Assembly: GCA_021404565.1 (NCBI GenBank)
Contig: JAAWWF010000004.1
Location: 339,448 to 403,447, forward strand
Direction of reading: 5' to 3'
DNA from: Roseivirga sp.
Lineage (GTDB): Bacteria > Bacteroidota > Bacteroidia > Cytophagales > Cyclobacteriaceae
Length of the DNA: 64,000 nt
Part shown: in pieces, positions 1 to 9,165 of the stretch
Numbering within the stretch: the stretch's first letter is position 1
How the letters are laid out: the number at the start of each line of letters is the position of its first letter
Notes under the pieces: model-generated
What the model was told of the DNA's origin: nothing
Database searches by the model: none
What the model saw: the letters and a program-made list of their open reading frames with translations, nothing else
Translations under genes and position numbers: made by a program

Positions 1-1080
1 ACCGTATGTGCCACACATCATCGTGCCTTTAGAGCCTTTCATGATCACACCATTGCCACCATCTCCCATGGTTTCGTTGGCTCCGAGTCCTTCAGGGCGG
101 GTTGGTTGAATACCGCCATCCATCCAGTGGAGTTTTACTGCAGGTTTGTCACTACGGGCAGGAAAATCCAGTATGATGTGTGAGGAGGGAGGGCAACTCT
201 CAGGATAGTAACCACGGTTAAACGGACCGGTATAAACAGAGCCTACACTCGCTTCAACACCGGTAGGATAGCCGAGCTCGAGGGTCCTAAAAGCAGGCTC
301 AATGATATGACAAGCCATGTCGCCCAGGGCTCCGGTACCATAGTCCCACCAGCCACGCCAGTTAAAGGGCACCAGGTTGTCTATGTAATTTTTCTTTGGG
401 GCCGTGCCTAACCAAAGGTCCCAATCGAGTTCTTTGGGTATTTCTGTTTTTCCATCTTTCCATGGAATGCCCTGGGGCCATACAGGTCTGTCAGTCCAGC
501 ACCAGACTTCCTCTACATCACCAATAAGTCCAGCATTGTACCATTCCTGCATTTTACGAACACCAGGACCAGAGGCTCCCTGGTTGCCCATCTGGGTTAC
601 CACCTCGTACTTGTGAGCCGCTTCAGTCATTTCACGTGCTTCTGCGATGTCGTGAGTCAGCGGCTTTTGTACATAGACATGTTTGCCTAGTTGCATGGCA
701 GCGAGTGCCTGCATGGCATGCATATGATCGGGTGTAGATACAGTTACCGCATCAATACCCTTTTCTTTTTCGAGCATCTTGCGGAAATCTTTGTAATAGC
801 TGGCGCCTTCAAAGGTCTCTCTGGCTCTTTTAGATCTCCTGTCATCTACATCACATAATGACACCACCTTTACGGCTTCGTTTTTACAAGGCTCTGCCAG
901 GTCAGAGTATCCCTTGCCACCGGCACCAATTCCTGCGAGATAGAGGGTGTCAGAGGGGGCAATAAAGCCCTTACCCAGCACATGACGGGGTACTATGGAA
1001 AAAGCGGCTCCTGTGATGCCTAGTGTTTTTAAAAAATGTCTTCTGGATTCCTGAGTTGCGTGCGTTTCTTTTTGGGACAT
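1..1080 (-). CDS. Gfo/Idh/MocA family oxidoreductase, Tat-exported, 3' end off window
   Basis: The reading frame stays open for 360 codons from an ATG at 1080 and runs off the left edge, so the C-terminus is missing. The N-terminus carries a twin-arginine type signal (SRRHFLKTLG, about residues 13-22). A Rossmann-fold nucleotide site follows (GIGAGGKG near residue 51), then VSLCDVDD, and the family's substrate-side motif as VQKPLTHDIAEAR, a QKP variant of the usual EKP. Family members use NAD(P) to oxidise or reduce sugars and related compounds; the export signal suggests a periplasmic or surface sugar-type oxidoreductase. The substrate cannot be told. The 3' partner genes are outside the window. 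Motifs are seen; reaction class is family knowledge. Confidence 0.92.
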   Translation of the reverse strand, partial: MSQKETHATQESRRHFLKTLGITGAAFSIVPRHVLGKGFIAPSDTLYLAGIGAGGKGYSDLAEPCKNEAVKVVSLCDVDDRRSKRARETFEGASYYKDFRKMLEKEKGIDAVTVSTPDHMHAMQALAAMQLGKHVYVQKPLTHDIAEAREMTEAAHKYEVVTQMGNQGASGPGVRKMQEWYNAGLIGDVEEVWCWTDRPVWPQGIPWKDGKTEIPKELDWDLWLGTAPKKNYIDNLVPFNWRGWWDYGTGALGDMACHIIEPAFRTLELGYPTGVEASVGSVYTGPFNRGYYPESCPPSSHIILDFPARSDKPAVKLHWMDGGIQPTRPEGLGANETMGDGGNGVIMKGSKGTMMCGTYG

Positions 1081-1253
1081 AGTCGGGGTTTTTATGATGA
1101 CCGCAATCAATTTAACAAATACAGTGGAAACTGACGCCTGAGTTTCGCTGGTTGGCGGTCTTTTCTATGTCAGCAACACCTGGTGTGAGCGCAAGCGTAT
1201 ATCAAACCTCTGGAATGTAATATAGAAGGCCAGATACAGATGGGAAGAACATC

Positions 1254-1282
1254 AACAAAAAAAGCGCCCGACAAGGCGCTTT
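1254..1282 (-). terminator. Rho-independent terminator of the PKD lipoprotein gene
   Basis: An 8-bp perfect stem (AAAGCGCC 1261-1268, GGCGCTTT 1275-1282) with a 6-base loop is followed, reading the minus strand, by a run of T. It lies 24 bases past the stop codon of the lipoprotein gene and insulates it from the oxidoreductase gene. Confidence 0.85.
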
Positions 1283-1306
1283 GATTTTTTAAGAATGACT
1301 TAACGA

Positions 1307-2038
1307 TCAGTTTTTGATATCATAAAGAATCTGCACCACGAACTCTGCTACGGTCAATGTGAAAATTCCCTGACCAGCATCGTAGTCTTTTTCGTCAGCA
1401 GGGGTAGTGGCCGGGTTTGCGGTTATGGCGGCCATCAGTTCTTCAGCGGTAAATGCTCCAAGCGGGTCGTCATCATCGAGAAACAGAAAATCCCAGTCCT
1501 CATTGGTTAATTCAACCTGAGCTTCAGGAGGTAAGGTACCGCCTGTCGGGAGGTCATTGGCAGTCACATCTGTACCACGATCATAAATTGTAAGGTTTTC
1601 TACGTTACTTGGTTTGAACCCAAAATATAGCTCCGGACCACTACCATCATCGTCCCAAGGCTTACCAGAAGCATCAGTATGATTAATGGAGGTGATGAGA
1701 AATGCTCTTACAAATCTTTTTCCCACAGTGATAGCCGAAGTGCTAATGCCAGTATCACCGGTAGTACTGGTAACGGTCAGTGTAATAGTGAATGAACCGG
1801 TAGTAGTATAGGCATAAACCGGATTTTCTTCAGTAGAAGTATTGCCATCTCCAAATTCCCAGAGGAAAGTGTCGGCATCAGTATTGGTGCTCGTAAAGGT
1901 TACATCGTCTCCTGGTTCTACGATAGGTCTGTCAAATTCAAAACTTACAGTGGGGATTACAGGTGGCGTATCATCGCTGCTACAGGCAAAAACAGTTACC
2001 AACAGGATGGCGAGAGATAGTTTTAAAGCGTTTCTCAT
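1307..2038 (-). CDS. PKD-domain lipoprotein
   Basis: A 243-residue protein with a lipoprotein signal peptide ending in VFAC, so it should be lipid-anchored after Cys19; the following SSDD is a typical Bacteroidota lipoprotein linker. Residues about 28-105 form one PKD domain (FEFDRP, then WEFGDGNTSTEENPVYAY and a TLTVT strand). The remaining 130 residues have no motif I recognise and are rich in acidic residues (FLDDDDPLG). PKD domains are found on surface proteins and bind carbohydrate or protein, so a surface binding or accessory role is likely, but the function is unknown. It is transcribed alone, with its own terminator downstream. Confidence 0.85.
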   Translation of the reverse strand: MRNALKLSLAILLVTVFACSSDDTPPVIPTVSFEFDRPIVEPGDDVTFTSTNTDADTFLWEFGDGNTSTEENPVYAYTTTGSFTITLTVTSTTGDTGISTSAITVGKRFVRAFLITSINHTDASGKPWDDDGSGPELYFGFKPSNVENLTIYDRGTDVTANDLPTGGTLPPEAQVELTNEDWDFLFLDDDDPLGAFTAEELMAAITANPATTPADEKDYDAGQGIFTLTVAEFVVQILYDIKN

Positions 2039-2411
2039 GTTGTGAGGTTATTTATAATAGTGGATTTATATCAGTTTAACAGTTATCAACGATTAGTCCC
2101 TTAGTTTGCGGAAAGGTCATCAAGGGTTAAGGAATAATGATAAAACCCAAATGCTTGAGAAAGCGGTCAATCGACTGCTGAATCGGCATTATTAATAATG
2201 AACAACTCTCAAAACTTAAAATTTCGACACGGCCATAGTTATGGCCATTTTAAGTTACAACTGTAGAAACCTAGTATTAAGACGTTAAGGTTGCGGAAAG
2301 ACACAAAAACCAAAGAAATAAAATTATAATTTTCAGAGCATCGCAATGTGCTCATGGTGAGGATTTGTGCTTGATTCCGGATAGCTTTGATTTACCTGCC
2401 CAGGCGGCCGG
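2039..2411. other. Intergenic stretch with no gene recognised
   Basis: This 373-bp AT-rich stretch separates the lipoprotein gene from the esterase gene; both genes are on the minus strand. It should contain the lipoprotein promoter. I see no convincing -33/-7 pair, RNA gene, or coding frame. Confidence 0.5.
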
Positions 2412-3302
2412 CTAAGGTCTCTTTGTACTCCACTTAAGAATAAAATTCACAATCTGATCTCTGTATTTGCTTGTTTCTGACCCAGCCAGTTGCTGATAAA
2501 GTCCAGAATGGTCGAGCTCTCTTACATGCAGGTAATCGACATTCCTTTTCCCTGCCTTTTTTATAGCTTCTTCAAAAAGAAGGGTGTAATCATAACTCTG
2601 ATTTTCTGAAATGAGTAACATGGGAACCGACAGGTTGTTCACAAAGTTGGTGGGGGATGCGCTAAGAAAATCTTCTTCACTATGGCCGAAGACGGCTTTT
2701 ACATGTTTTTCGGCCATTTCGGGGCCATTGTATCGATAGTGAGTGTCATGATAAGCGGAGATATCATAGGCTCCGGCAATGGGTATCAATCCTTTGATCA
2801 CTTCTTTATTCAGGCCCTGGTCTTTAAGGTAATGCAGGTCAGTGGCCAGTAGGGCCGAGAGATGCCCGCCCGCAGAGTATCCCGAAACGAAAATGTCTTG
2901 CTGTGAAAAACCGTAGGTTTCAGCGTTCTTATGAAGCCAGCCGAAAGCCCGAGCCACATCAATAATATGTTCAGGGTGTTGAATCCCTTTATCCAACTTA
3001 GGGTCTGCCCAGGCACCCGGGCTTAATCTATAGCTGATGACGGCCACTGCGATGCCTTCCCCGGCAAATTTGGTAGCAAGGGCTTTTTCGTTTTTACGGT
3101 TACCGAAGGCCCAGGCACCTCCATGAATCCAAATAAGCAAAGGAGGTTGTTCTATTCCTTCAGGCAGGTAGAGATCGAGTTTATGCTTTTCATCGGCTTC
3201 ATCTGTGCCAAAATAACTCAGGTCATTGATCGTCTTGAAGCTTTGGCCATAAAGACCAAGGACAGAAAACATTAAGAAGCAACCGAACAGAAGTATTTTC
3301 AT
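2412..3302 (-). CDS. Exported alpha/beta hydrolase (BD-FAE/carboxylesterase-like)
   Basis: A 296-residue protein with a signal peptide (MKILLFGCFLMFSVLGLYG). It shows the oxyanion-hole motif of esterases as WIHGGAWAFG (about residue 58) and a nucleophile elbow GYSAGGH (about residue 140). A C-terminal ELDHSG supplies the expected catalytic His. The fold is that of acyl esterases and hormone-sensitive-lipase-like enzymes; it likely cleaves ester groups from glycans, peptides or small molecules outside the cytoplasm. Its ATG overlaps the stop of the DUF885 gene by four bases (ATGA at 3299-3302), so the two are translationally coupled. The substrate is unknown. Confidence 0.88.
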   Translation of the reverse strand: MKILLFGCFLMFSVLGLYGQSFKTINDLSYFGTDEADEKHKLDLYLPEGIEQPPLLIWIHGGAWAFGNRKNEKALATKFAGEGIAVAVISYRLSPGAWADPKLDKGIQHPEHIIDVARAFGWLHKNAETYGFSQQDIFVSGYSAGGHLSALLATDLHYLKDQGLNKEVIKGLIPIAGAYDISAYHDTHYRYNGPEMAEKHVKAVFGHSEEDFLSASPTNFVNNLSVPMLLISENQSYDYTLLFEEAIKKAGKRNVDYLHVRELDHSGLYQQLAGSETSKYRDQIVNFILKWSTKRP

Positions 3303-4570
3303 AGTGGACGTTTTGAGAGTTGAGGAATGAGTGCTACCGGAATGATACCGCTACCCAACATTCGTGTATGAAAATTCTTGTAGCTGAAAGCCTTGCCCAA
3401 TTCCAGTTTTTCTTCCTCCAGGACCTTAAGAATGGCTGCTTCTCCCATTTTGTAAGTCAGCACCTGGGCAGGCCATCTTTTCATTCTGTTGATTTCACGC
3501 ATGCCAATATCATCCTGATTCTTAATGTGTTGCTGCCAGTAAGTTAAAGCTTTTTCATCGCTCCATCCATGGTAGTTGAGTGCGACATCAAGCACAATTC
3601 TGACTGACCGGATTAGGTCCCAATTCCACTTGCCCAATTCTTCATACGGGCTTTTATACAGACCCAATTCCCAACCCAAATTCTCAGTGTAAGCAGCCCA
3701 GCCTTCTACAAATCCCATATAGCGGAGACCAGATCTATAAGGTTTTACGGTGAGGTCGTTATGGAAATTCACCTGAAAATGGTGACCGGGATTTCCTTCA
3801 TGAATGAGCAGCCAATCACAGTCTGCCAGATCAAAGGGTTTATCAAAAAGATTGAAATAGAAAGTGTTGCCATTGTAGTAACCCGGAGCCTGCGCCATTC
3901 TCGCATTGGTACCTCTTTCTATATTGAGCTCTGGCAAAGCGGCATAATCAGGCAACAAACGCTCAATCTGTTTGGCTATGTGAGCTCTTTTGGCTTCGAG
4001 TGTCTTAATAATAAGGTCAACGTCTTGTGTATAGTCTGAGGAGGGTTTGGGTTGTGATAAATCCAATTGGCTTATCCTTTTTTTGACTCTTTCCACCTCT
4101 AGTTCTCCGAAAGCCATTACTTGCTTAGGGCTCATTGAGGTACCGGTCCATTTTTTTATAAACCAGGCGTACCATTCTGGTCCGTTAGTAAAGTCAAAGA
4201 TTCGATTCAGTTTTTCAATCTCGTTATGATCAGTGGTGTTTGCCAGAAGTTCAAGTCTCTCAAGGTTTAGCTGTGCTTCATAGCTAAGAATATCATGATC
4301 CATGCGGAGATCAGGGTTTATCTCTTCTTTGTTAATCTTTCCAAGCTTTGCCAGAAGCTGTGAAAAGAAGGCTTTCTGCTCGTTCTGGCGCCTGGTATCG
4401 AGTTGATTGCTGAGGTTGACTTTAAAATCGAGTGTAAGTGCAGGGGGGGCAAAGCTGTAGTACTGTTGGTCAAAGCGGTCAATCAGATTGAGCATTGCTC
4501 TGTCTGCTGATGACTGGCTCATTGCCGGGATGCTACAAAGAATGAAAAGATATATCAGGCTGAGTCTCAT
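3299..4570 (-). CDS. DUF885 family protein, putative exported metallohydrolase
   Basis: The frame opens at 4645, but I choose the ATG at 4570: it begins a clean signal peptide (MRLSLIYLFILCSIPAMSQ), whereas the 25 residues before it look non-coding. This gives 423 residues. The family hallmark is LLIHEGNPGHHFQ, an HExxxPGHH pattern resembling a zinc site; an acidic FVEGWAAYTE motif follows, also typical of DUF885. Members are often annotated as uncharacterised or peptidase-like proteins; no substrate can be given. The gene is followed by the coupled esterase gene and preceded, 85 bases away, by the FG-GAP protein gene on the same strand. Confidence 0.87.
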   Translation of the reverse strand: MRLSLIYLFILCSIPAMSQSSADRAMLNLIDRFDQQYYSFAPPALTLDFKVNLSNQLDTRRQNEQKAFFSQLLAKLGKINKEEINPDLRMDHDILSYEAQLNLERLELLANTTDHNEIEKLNRIFDFTNGPEWYAWFIKKWTGTSMSPKQVMAFGELEVERVKKRISQLDLSQPKPSSDYTQDVDLIIKTLEAKRAHIAKQIERLLPDYAALPELNIERGTNARMAQAPGYYNGNTFYFNLFDKPFDLADCDWLLIHEGNPGHHFQVNFHNDLTVKPYRSGLRYMGFVEGWAAYTENLGWELGLYKSPYEELGKWNWDLIRSVRIVLDVALNYHGWSDEKALTYWQQHIKNQDDIGMREINRMKRWPAQVLTYKMGEAAILKVLEEEKLELGKAFSYKNFHTRMLGSGIIPVALIPQLSKRPL

Positions 4571-4655
4571 AGAAAAAAGTCTAATCCTAGTATCGGTAAG
4601 AACAAAATAAGGTTGTGAATATCCTGCTAAGAAGCAAGAAAGCACAAGTGCTGAA

Positions 4656-6854
4656 TCAATCTTCGAAGAAGAGCTTTTTGATCAGTCTGCCATCACTAAA
4701 CCGCAGTTGAACAATGATGGTTTGTCTGTGGGGTATGTTGGCAATCGCAAGATGACCGGTTTCAGAGGGTTGGTGATTTGCCTTGTGTAGTCTTTGACCG
4801 TTGGTGTTGAGGACTTGTGACTGCTGTAGCTTACTGCGTAGTTCGGTCGGGAGCTCGATGATGAGCTGGTCAGCCTGTCGTTTATAGCTGATACTCTGTA
4901 CCAATGGATCATCCAGTCCCGTGACGATGTTGCTTTTTATTTCGAACGTAAGGGTAAGATAGCAGTCCGCCCCGGAAGCAATTTTTACGACATAGTTGCC
5001 TGGTTGCAGATCTGAGGCAATGGGAGCGTTGAGGTTTATATCGTGACTCCAAAGATAACTGTAACCACTTGTGAGAGGAGTAAGGGCTATTTCCCCTAAT
5101 CCATCATTGGTCACATCTGTTACCCTGGAAGTGACCTCGGGAAGATCATAGAAGCCAATTGACAGCGTTTCAGATGAAATGCTTTCTGTGGCAAACTTTA
5201 TTGTGGCATGGTAGTCACCACTTTCGGATACTATCAAATTATTGCCCATGCTGTTGTCAGACCATTGTACATCATATGTTCTACCAGTAAGACCTACGGA
5301 TAAAGTCACCTCCTCTCCGGTACAGAGGGATTCTATGTTGTGGCTGGTGGTTAGTGGCACCAGCGTAGCCATTGAGCCTTCAGATAAATGAACAACCTGA
5401 TCAATCCCGGGATTTATGAGTTTATCCGTAAGTCCACTCGGCCAGTACACAATCAAGGAGTCTACTGTGGTACTTTCAGCCAGGCCAAAGTGCAGGTAAT
5501 CGGTATTCTGAGCCATAAAGCTGATTCCGGCTGTTTTATACTGGTAATTGGGTATCCCGTCCATGTATACCACGGCCTTTGTGCCAATCGCATCACGGTT
5601 GCTTATCGTGCCTTCCAGTTGAAGCTTAAGCCAGTGATTATCATTGATACAGGTATTTTGCCATAGCTGGCTATAGGTGCCATTAGAGTTGCTTACGGCA
5701 ATATCCGTTTTACCGTCATTGTTGAAATCACCTACAGCATTACTGAAACTTGAAAGTGTATCACCCTGCATGCCCGGATACTGAGTAGTCTCAAAATGGA
5801 GTGGACCTATGGCCCTGTAAAGGGCACTGGACGGTACTTCAATTCCCACCACGCTACCGCTGACGTATAGATCATCGCAGGCATCATTATCAATATCCAG
5901 GGTGTTTACTCCCCAGCCTACACTGTTAAAAATGGTACCCGATTCTTGTGCTATCTCCTCAAAAGTGCCATCACCATTGTTAAAAAGCAGGGCATTACCA
6001 TCAGGGGAGTTACTAACGTAGATTTCAAAGAGTCCATCTCCGTTCATATCCAAGATAGTAGTGCCCATGGCATCCATGGCGAGATTCGAATGAGAAATGG
6101 CACTTACATCTTCAAAACTTTCACCAGCTACGTTTCTGATTAGGTCATTTCGAGTCGACCGGTCATTGGCCAGGTAAATATCTTCCCATTGGTCACCATC
6201 ATAATCGAATACCACAGCGCAAAAGGCCGGTTTGCCAGCCGGGTCAACATTGGTTTCCAGTGAAATATTGCTGAAGCTCGTACCTTCATGATTCTTAAAG
6301 AGTTGATTACGGATGGTACCATAGTAGGTAATGTATAAATCGAGCCAGCCATCGCGATCAAAATCAGCCCAGTTGGCACCCATGCTCAGTGCATCAGGAG
6401 TGGTGAGTCCCATTTCTGCCGTTACATCGGTGAAATTCAGGTTTCCATCATTGCGGTAAAGTACTGCATTGATTTCGGCACAGGTATAAAAGAGGTCCTT
6501 ATCACCATCATTGTCAAAATCTATCCAGGCCACCTGCTTAGACTCACAAGTGTTGGTAATACCCGTAAGGCTCACTTTTTCGAATTGACCCTGATTGTTT
6601 TTGTATATCTCAATGAGTTCTCCCTTGCTTGTTCCGAAAGTAAGGTCATCCCAGCCGTCTCCATCAAAGTCCATAAAGGAAACGCCTCCGCCAAGTACTC
6701 CTGCATTAAAGGTGTGGGTGATGTTTTGTGCTTCGGCTACTTCTTCAAAGTCACATTGGGCGTGGCTTTGCTGAAAGGCAAATAGCAGACCTGAGATAAG
6801 GTATACCAATAAGGCAGGTCTTAAGACCCGCTTATAGTTAGTGTTGTGGTACAT
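4656..6854 (-). CDS. FG-GAP/VCBS repeat protein with ASPIC/UnbV domain and T9SS type A tail
   Basis: A 732-residue exported protein. After the signal peptide (to about residue 32), residues 35-400 are FG-GAP/VCBS repeats, seen as recurring calcium-loop patterns such as DFDGDGWDD, DFDNDGDKD, DFDRDGWLD and DMNGDGLFE, which should fold as a beta-propeller. Next comes an ASPIC/UnbV domain (NRDAIGTKAVV, then VYWPSG, about residues 415-490). Two Ig-like segments follow. The last 75 residues end in a beta-rich tail (GRLIKKLFFED) that fits a type IX secretion sorting domain of type A. I infer a cell-surface or released binding protein. Ligand unknown. Confidence 0.88.
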   Translation of the reverse strand: MYHNTNYKRVLRPALLVYLISGLLFAFQQSHAQCDFEEVAEAQNITHTFNAGVLGGGVSFMDFDGDGWDDLTFGTSKGELIEIYKNNQGQFEKVSLTGITNTCESKQVAWIDFDNDGDKDLFYTCAEINAVLYRNDGNLNFTDVTAEMGLTTPDALSMGANWADFDRDGWLDLYITYYGTIRNQLFKNHEGTSFSNISLETNVDPAGKPAFCAVVFDYDGDQWEDIYLANDRSTRNDLIRNVAGESFEDVSAISHSNLAMDAMGTTILDMNGDGLFEIYVSNSPDGNALLFNNGDGTFEEIAQESGTIFNSVGWGVNTLDIDNDACDDLYVSGSVVGIEVPSSALYRAIGPLHFETTQYPGMQGDTLSSFSNAVGDFNNDGKTDIAVSNSNGTYSQLWQNTCINDNHWLKLQLEGTISNRDAIGTKAVVYMDGIPNYQYKTAGISFMAQNTDYLHFGLAESTTVDSLIVYWPSGLTDKLINPGIDQVVHLSEGSMATLVPLTTSHNIESLCTGEEVTLSVGLTGRTYDVQWSDNSMGNNLIVSESGDYHATIKFATESISSETLSIGFYDLPEVTSRVTDVTNDGLGEIALTPLTSGYSYLWSHDINLNAPIASDLQPGNYVVKIASGADCYLTLTFEIKSNIVTGLDDPLVQSISYKRQADQLIIELPTELRSKLQQSQVLNTNGQRLHKANHQPSETGHLAIANIPHRQTIIVQLRFSDGRLIKKLFFED

Positions 6855-7046
6855 CGGTTGTTCGACAAATATAATTGCCTGCGATTAAACTAGATAAAAT
6901 GAATGGTTAATAAAAGTGATGAAAGGTAAAAGCAATCATTTTCGTCAGATAGGATACTCCAATGTTGTTATAATCATCTATTGGCAGGGGCTATTATTTG
7001 ATAGTAAAATTGAGCCTGTATGACCTGAAAACAGGAATTGATGGGT

Positions 7047-7054
7047 TACCTTTG
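7047..7054 (+). promoter_or_regulatory. Possible -7 element of the kinase operon
   Basis: TACCTTTG matches the Bacteroidota -7 consensus TAnnTTTG and lies 8 bases before the ATG of the first kinase, which would make the transcript nearly leaderless. The -33 position 19 bases upstream is poor (CCTG instead of TTTG), so the call is weak. Confidence 0.3.
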
Positions 7055-7062
7055 TTGACATA

Positions 7063-9165
7063 ATGAATTTACGGTTTACAATCCTGTCTTTCCTTCTTTT
7101 CGCTTCTTTGGGAACAAAGTTATGTTATGCCCAAGCTGACGTTGATTCGTTAATACAGGCCAGGAATAGTCGCATTCATGATACATTGAAGATAAAGACG
7201 GATATACTGATAGGTCAGCGTTTGAGAAGGTCAAACCTCGATTCGAGCGAGTTTTATCTCGACCGGGCCTTAACGCTGGCAAAGAGAAATTCAGTGAGCT
7301 CTCCTCATTTGGAGGGTCAGGCACTCAGAGCTCTGGCTGAAGCATACCGGCTCAATGGTGATGAAAGAGGTCTTGATTTCTATCGAGAGGCGCTTGTTGT
7401 TTTCGAAACACTTGACTCCAAACAAGAATTGGCTTTTACGCAATCTGAACTTGGGAAATTTTTTGAAGCCAGATCTGAATTTGACAGCTCGACCTACCAC
7501 TACGAACGTGTTATTGAACGAAACCTCGCAGACGGCACCGACTATTGGATGGCAAGGTCTTATAATAATGCTGGGCTGGATTATTACTATATGAGAAAGC
7601 TTGAAAAAGCCTCAAGGCTTCTCCTGGATGGAATCAGATATATCAAAAGTACACCCGATACCATGAGTTTAAGGGCATTTTATATGAACTATGGCTTGGT
7701 ATTGAAACAGCAGGATCAATATGAATTGTCAAAAGAGTATATGAAGCAGGCCCTGGCCATCAATATTCATATAGGCAATAAACTGTCAGCCGCCACAGCA
7801 TATACCAACATTGGGCAAACCTTGATTAAACAGGATAGCCTCGATAAAGCTTTTGAGTCTCTCACCAAGGGCTGGGAGCTTGCCAGGGAGGTCAATCGTT
7901 CTACATGGCCAACAGCAGACTATTATAAAAACCTGGCGAGAATCGAATTTCTAAAAGGGAACTTTCAACAATCACATGACTACATTGTGAAGTCGGTGGC
8001 CAACCTGCCTGATGGTGTAGCTCCTCAATCCAGAGGGGATATTTACGGAAGCCTGGTAGAACAAAAAATGATTCTGGCAGATTCTGTGTTTTCGAAAAAT
8101 CAAGCTAAGCGAAACCAGTTATGGAAAGAGGCTCTACCATATGCCATCGAAGGATGGAAATTGGCCGAGCGCTCTGGCGCAGGTAACGTGAGGTATCGCC
8201 TCGCTTTGGCCCAGGCCAATCTGTATGCCAGACTGAACGATTTTGAAAAAGCTTATAAGTTCAGTCATCTCGCTATGCAGATATCAGAAGAGATCAATGA
8301 CCAGGCGAAAACTGATGCCATTGCCCGAATGTCGGCTGAGTTTGAAACGGAGCTGATAGAGGCCCAGAATACGTTACTGCGTGAAACTCAAAAAGCGCAG
8401 GTGGCCCAACTAAGACAACAGGATTATCTGATTTATGGGACAATTGTGGTATTGGTGCTCATGGTCATCATAGGCAGTATTATTTATCGAAGCAGACGTA
8501 ATCTTAAAAAAGCGAATCAGGTGATTGAAAAATCACTTTCAGAAAAAGAACTGTTACTGAAAGAAATCCACCACAGAGTAAAGAATAATCTGCAGGTGGT
8601 TTCAAGTCTGCTTGATCTGCAATCGAGAGGGATAGAGGACGAAACCGCTCTGTCAACCTTCATGGAAGGACAAAACCGGGTTAAGGCCATGGCTTTGATT
8701 CATCAAAAGCTGTATCAGAATGAAAATTTGGCAACAGTTGATTTTGCTGAGTATGCTGAACAACTGATGAAGGAACTGGCCACGCTGTATCCTGCTTCAA
8801 ATGGGGTTACAACAACCATTAATGTTGAAACAGAGGCTAAATTTGATATAGATACTGCAGTGCCCCTGGGCTTGATTCTCAATGAATTGATCTCAAATGC
8901 TTATAAGTATGCCTTCGATCAGAATGGGGAAGGCGAACTCCATGTGTCTTTGAAGTCATTGGGAGAGGGGAAACATGAACTGACAGTGTCAGATAGTGGG
9001 ACAGGATTGCCGGAGGCATTTGACTTTGCGAAAGCGAAAAGCCTGGGCCTGAGACTGGTAAGAAGGCTGGCCAAACAGCTTTATGGCAAGGTGCACTATA
9101 CCCAGGATGCGGGAGCCCGGTTTGTGGTAAATTTTTCCGAAACACAACTGAGGAAAGCAGTATGA
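7063..9165 (+). CDS. Sensor histidine kinase, TPR type, HisKA_2 family
   Basis: A 700-residue kinase. Signal peptide to about residue 24; then an exported TPR-like helical sensor (about 40-430), one transmembrane helix (about 455-476, YGTIVVLVLMVIIGS), a short coiled coil, and a HisKA_2 phosphoacceptor domain (LLKEIHHRVKNNLQ, near residue 500). The ATPase domain follows with the N box NELISNAYKYA and G1 box DSGTGLP. This subfamily differs from classical HisKA kinases and often pairs with unusual regulators. It is the first gene of a four-gene operon; its stop overlaps the next ATG by four bases (ATGA at 9162). It probably senses an extracellular cue through the TPR domain and phosphorylates the LytTR regulator at 13097. 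The signal is unknown. Confidence 0.93.
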   Translation: MNLRFTILSFLLFASLGTKLCYAQADVDSLIQARNSRIHDTLKIKTDILIGQRLRRSNLDSSEFYLDRALTLAKRNSVSSPHLEGQALRALAEAYRLNGDERGLDFYREALVVFETLDSKQELAFTQSELGKFFEARSEFDSSTYHYERVIERNLADGTDYWMARSYNNAGLDYYYMRKLEKASRLLLDGIRYIKSTPDTMSLRAFYMNYGLVLKQQDQYELSKEYMKQALAINIHIGNKLSAATAYTNIGQTLIKQDSLDKAFESLTKGWELAREVNRSTWPTADYYKNLARIEFLKGNFQQSHDYIVKSVANLPDGVAPQSRGDIYGSLVEQKMILADSVFSKNQAKRNQLWKEALPYAIEGWKLAERSGAGNVRYRLALAQANLYARLNDFEKAYKFSHLAMQISEEINDQAKTDAIARMSAEFETELIEAQNTLLRETQKAQVAQLRQQDYLIYGTIVVLVLMVIIGSIIYRSRRNLKKANQVIEKSLSEKELLLKEIHHRVKNNLQVVSSLLDLQSRGIEDETALSTFMEGQNRVKAMALIHQKLYQNENLATVDFAEYAEQLMKELATLYPASNGVTTTINVETEAKFDIDTAVPLGLILNELISNAYKYAFDQNGEGELHVSLKSLGEGKHELTVSDSGTGLPEAFDFAKAKSLGLRLVRRLAKQLYGKVHYTQDAGARFVVNFSETQLRKAV

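Noticed and set aside
404..616. A 70-codon plus-strand frame
   Set aside because: It lies antisense inside the clear oxidoreductase gene and has no features of its own.
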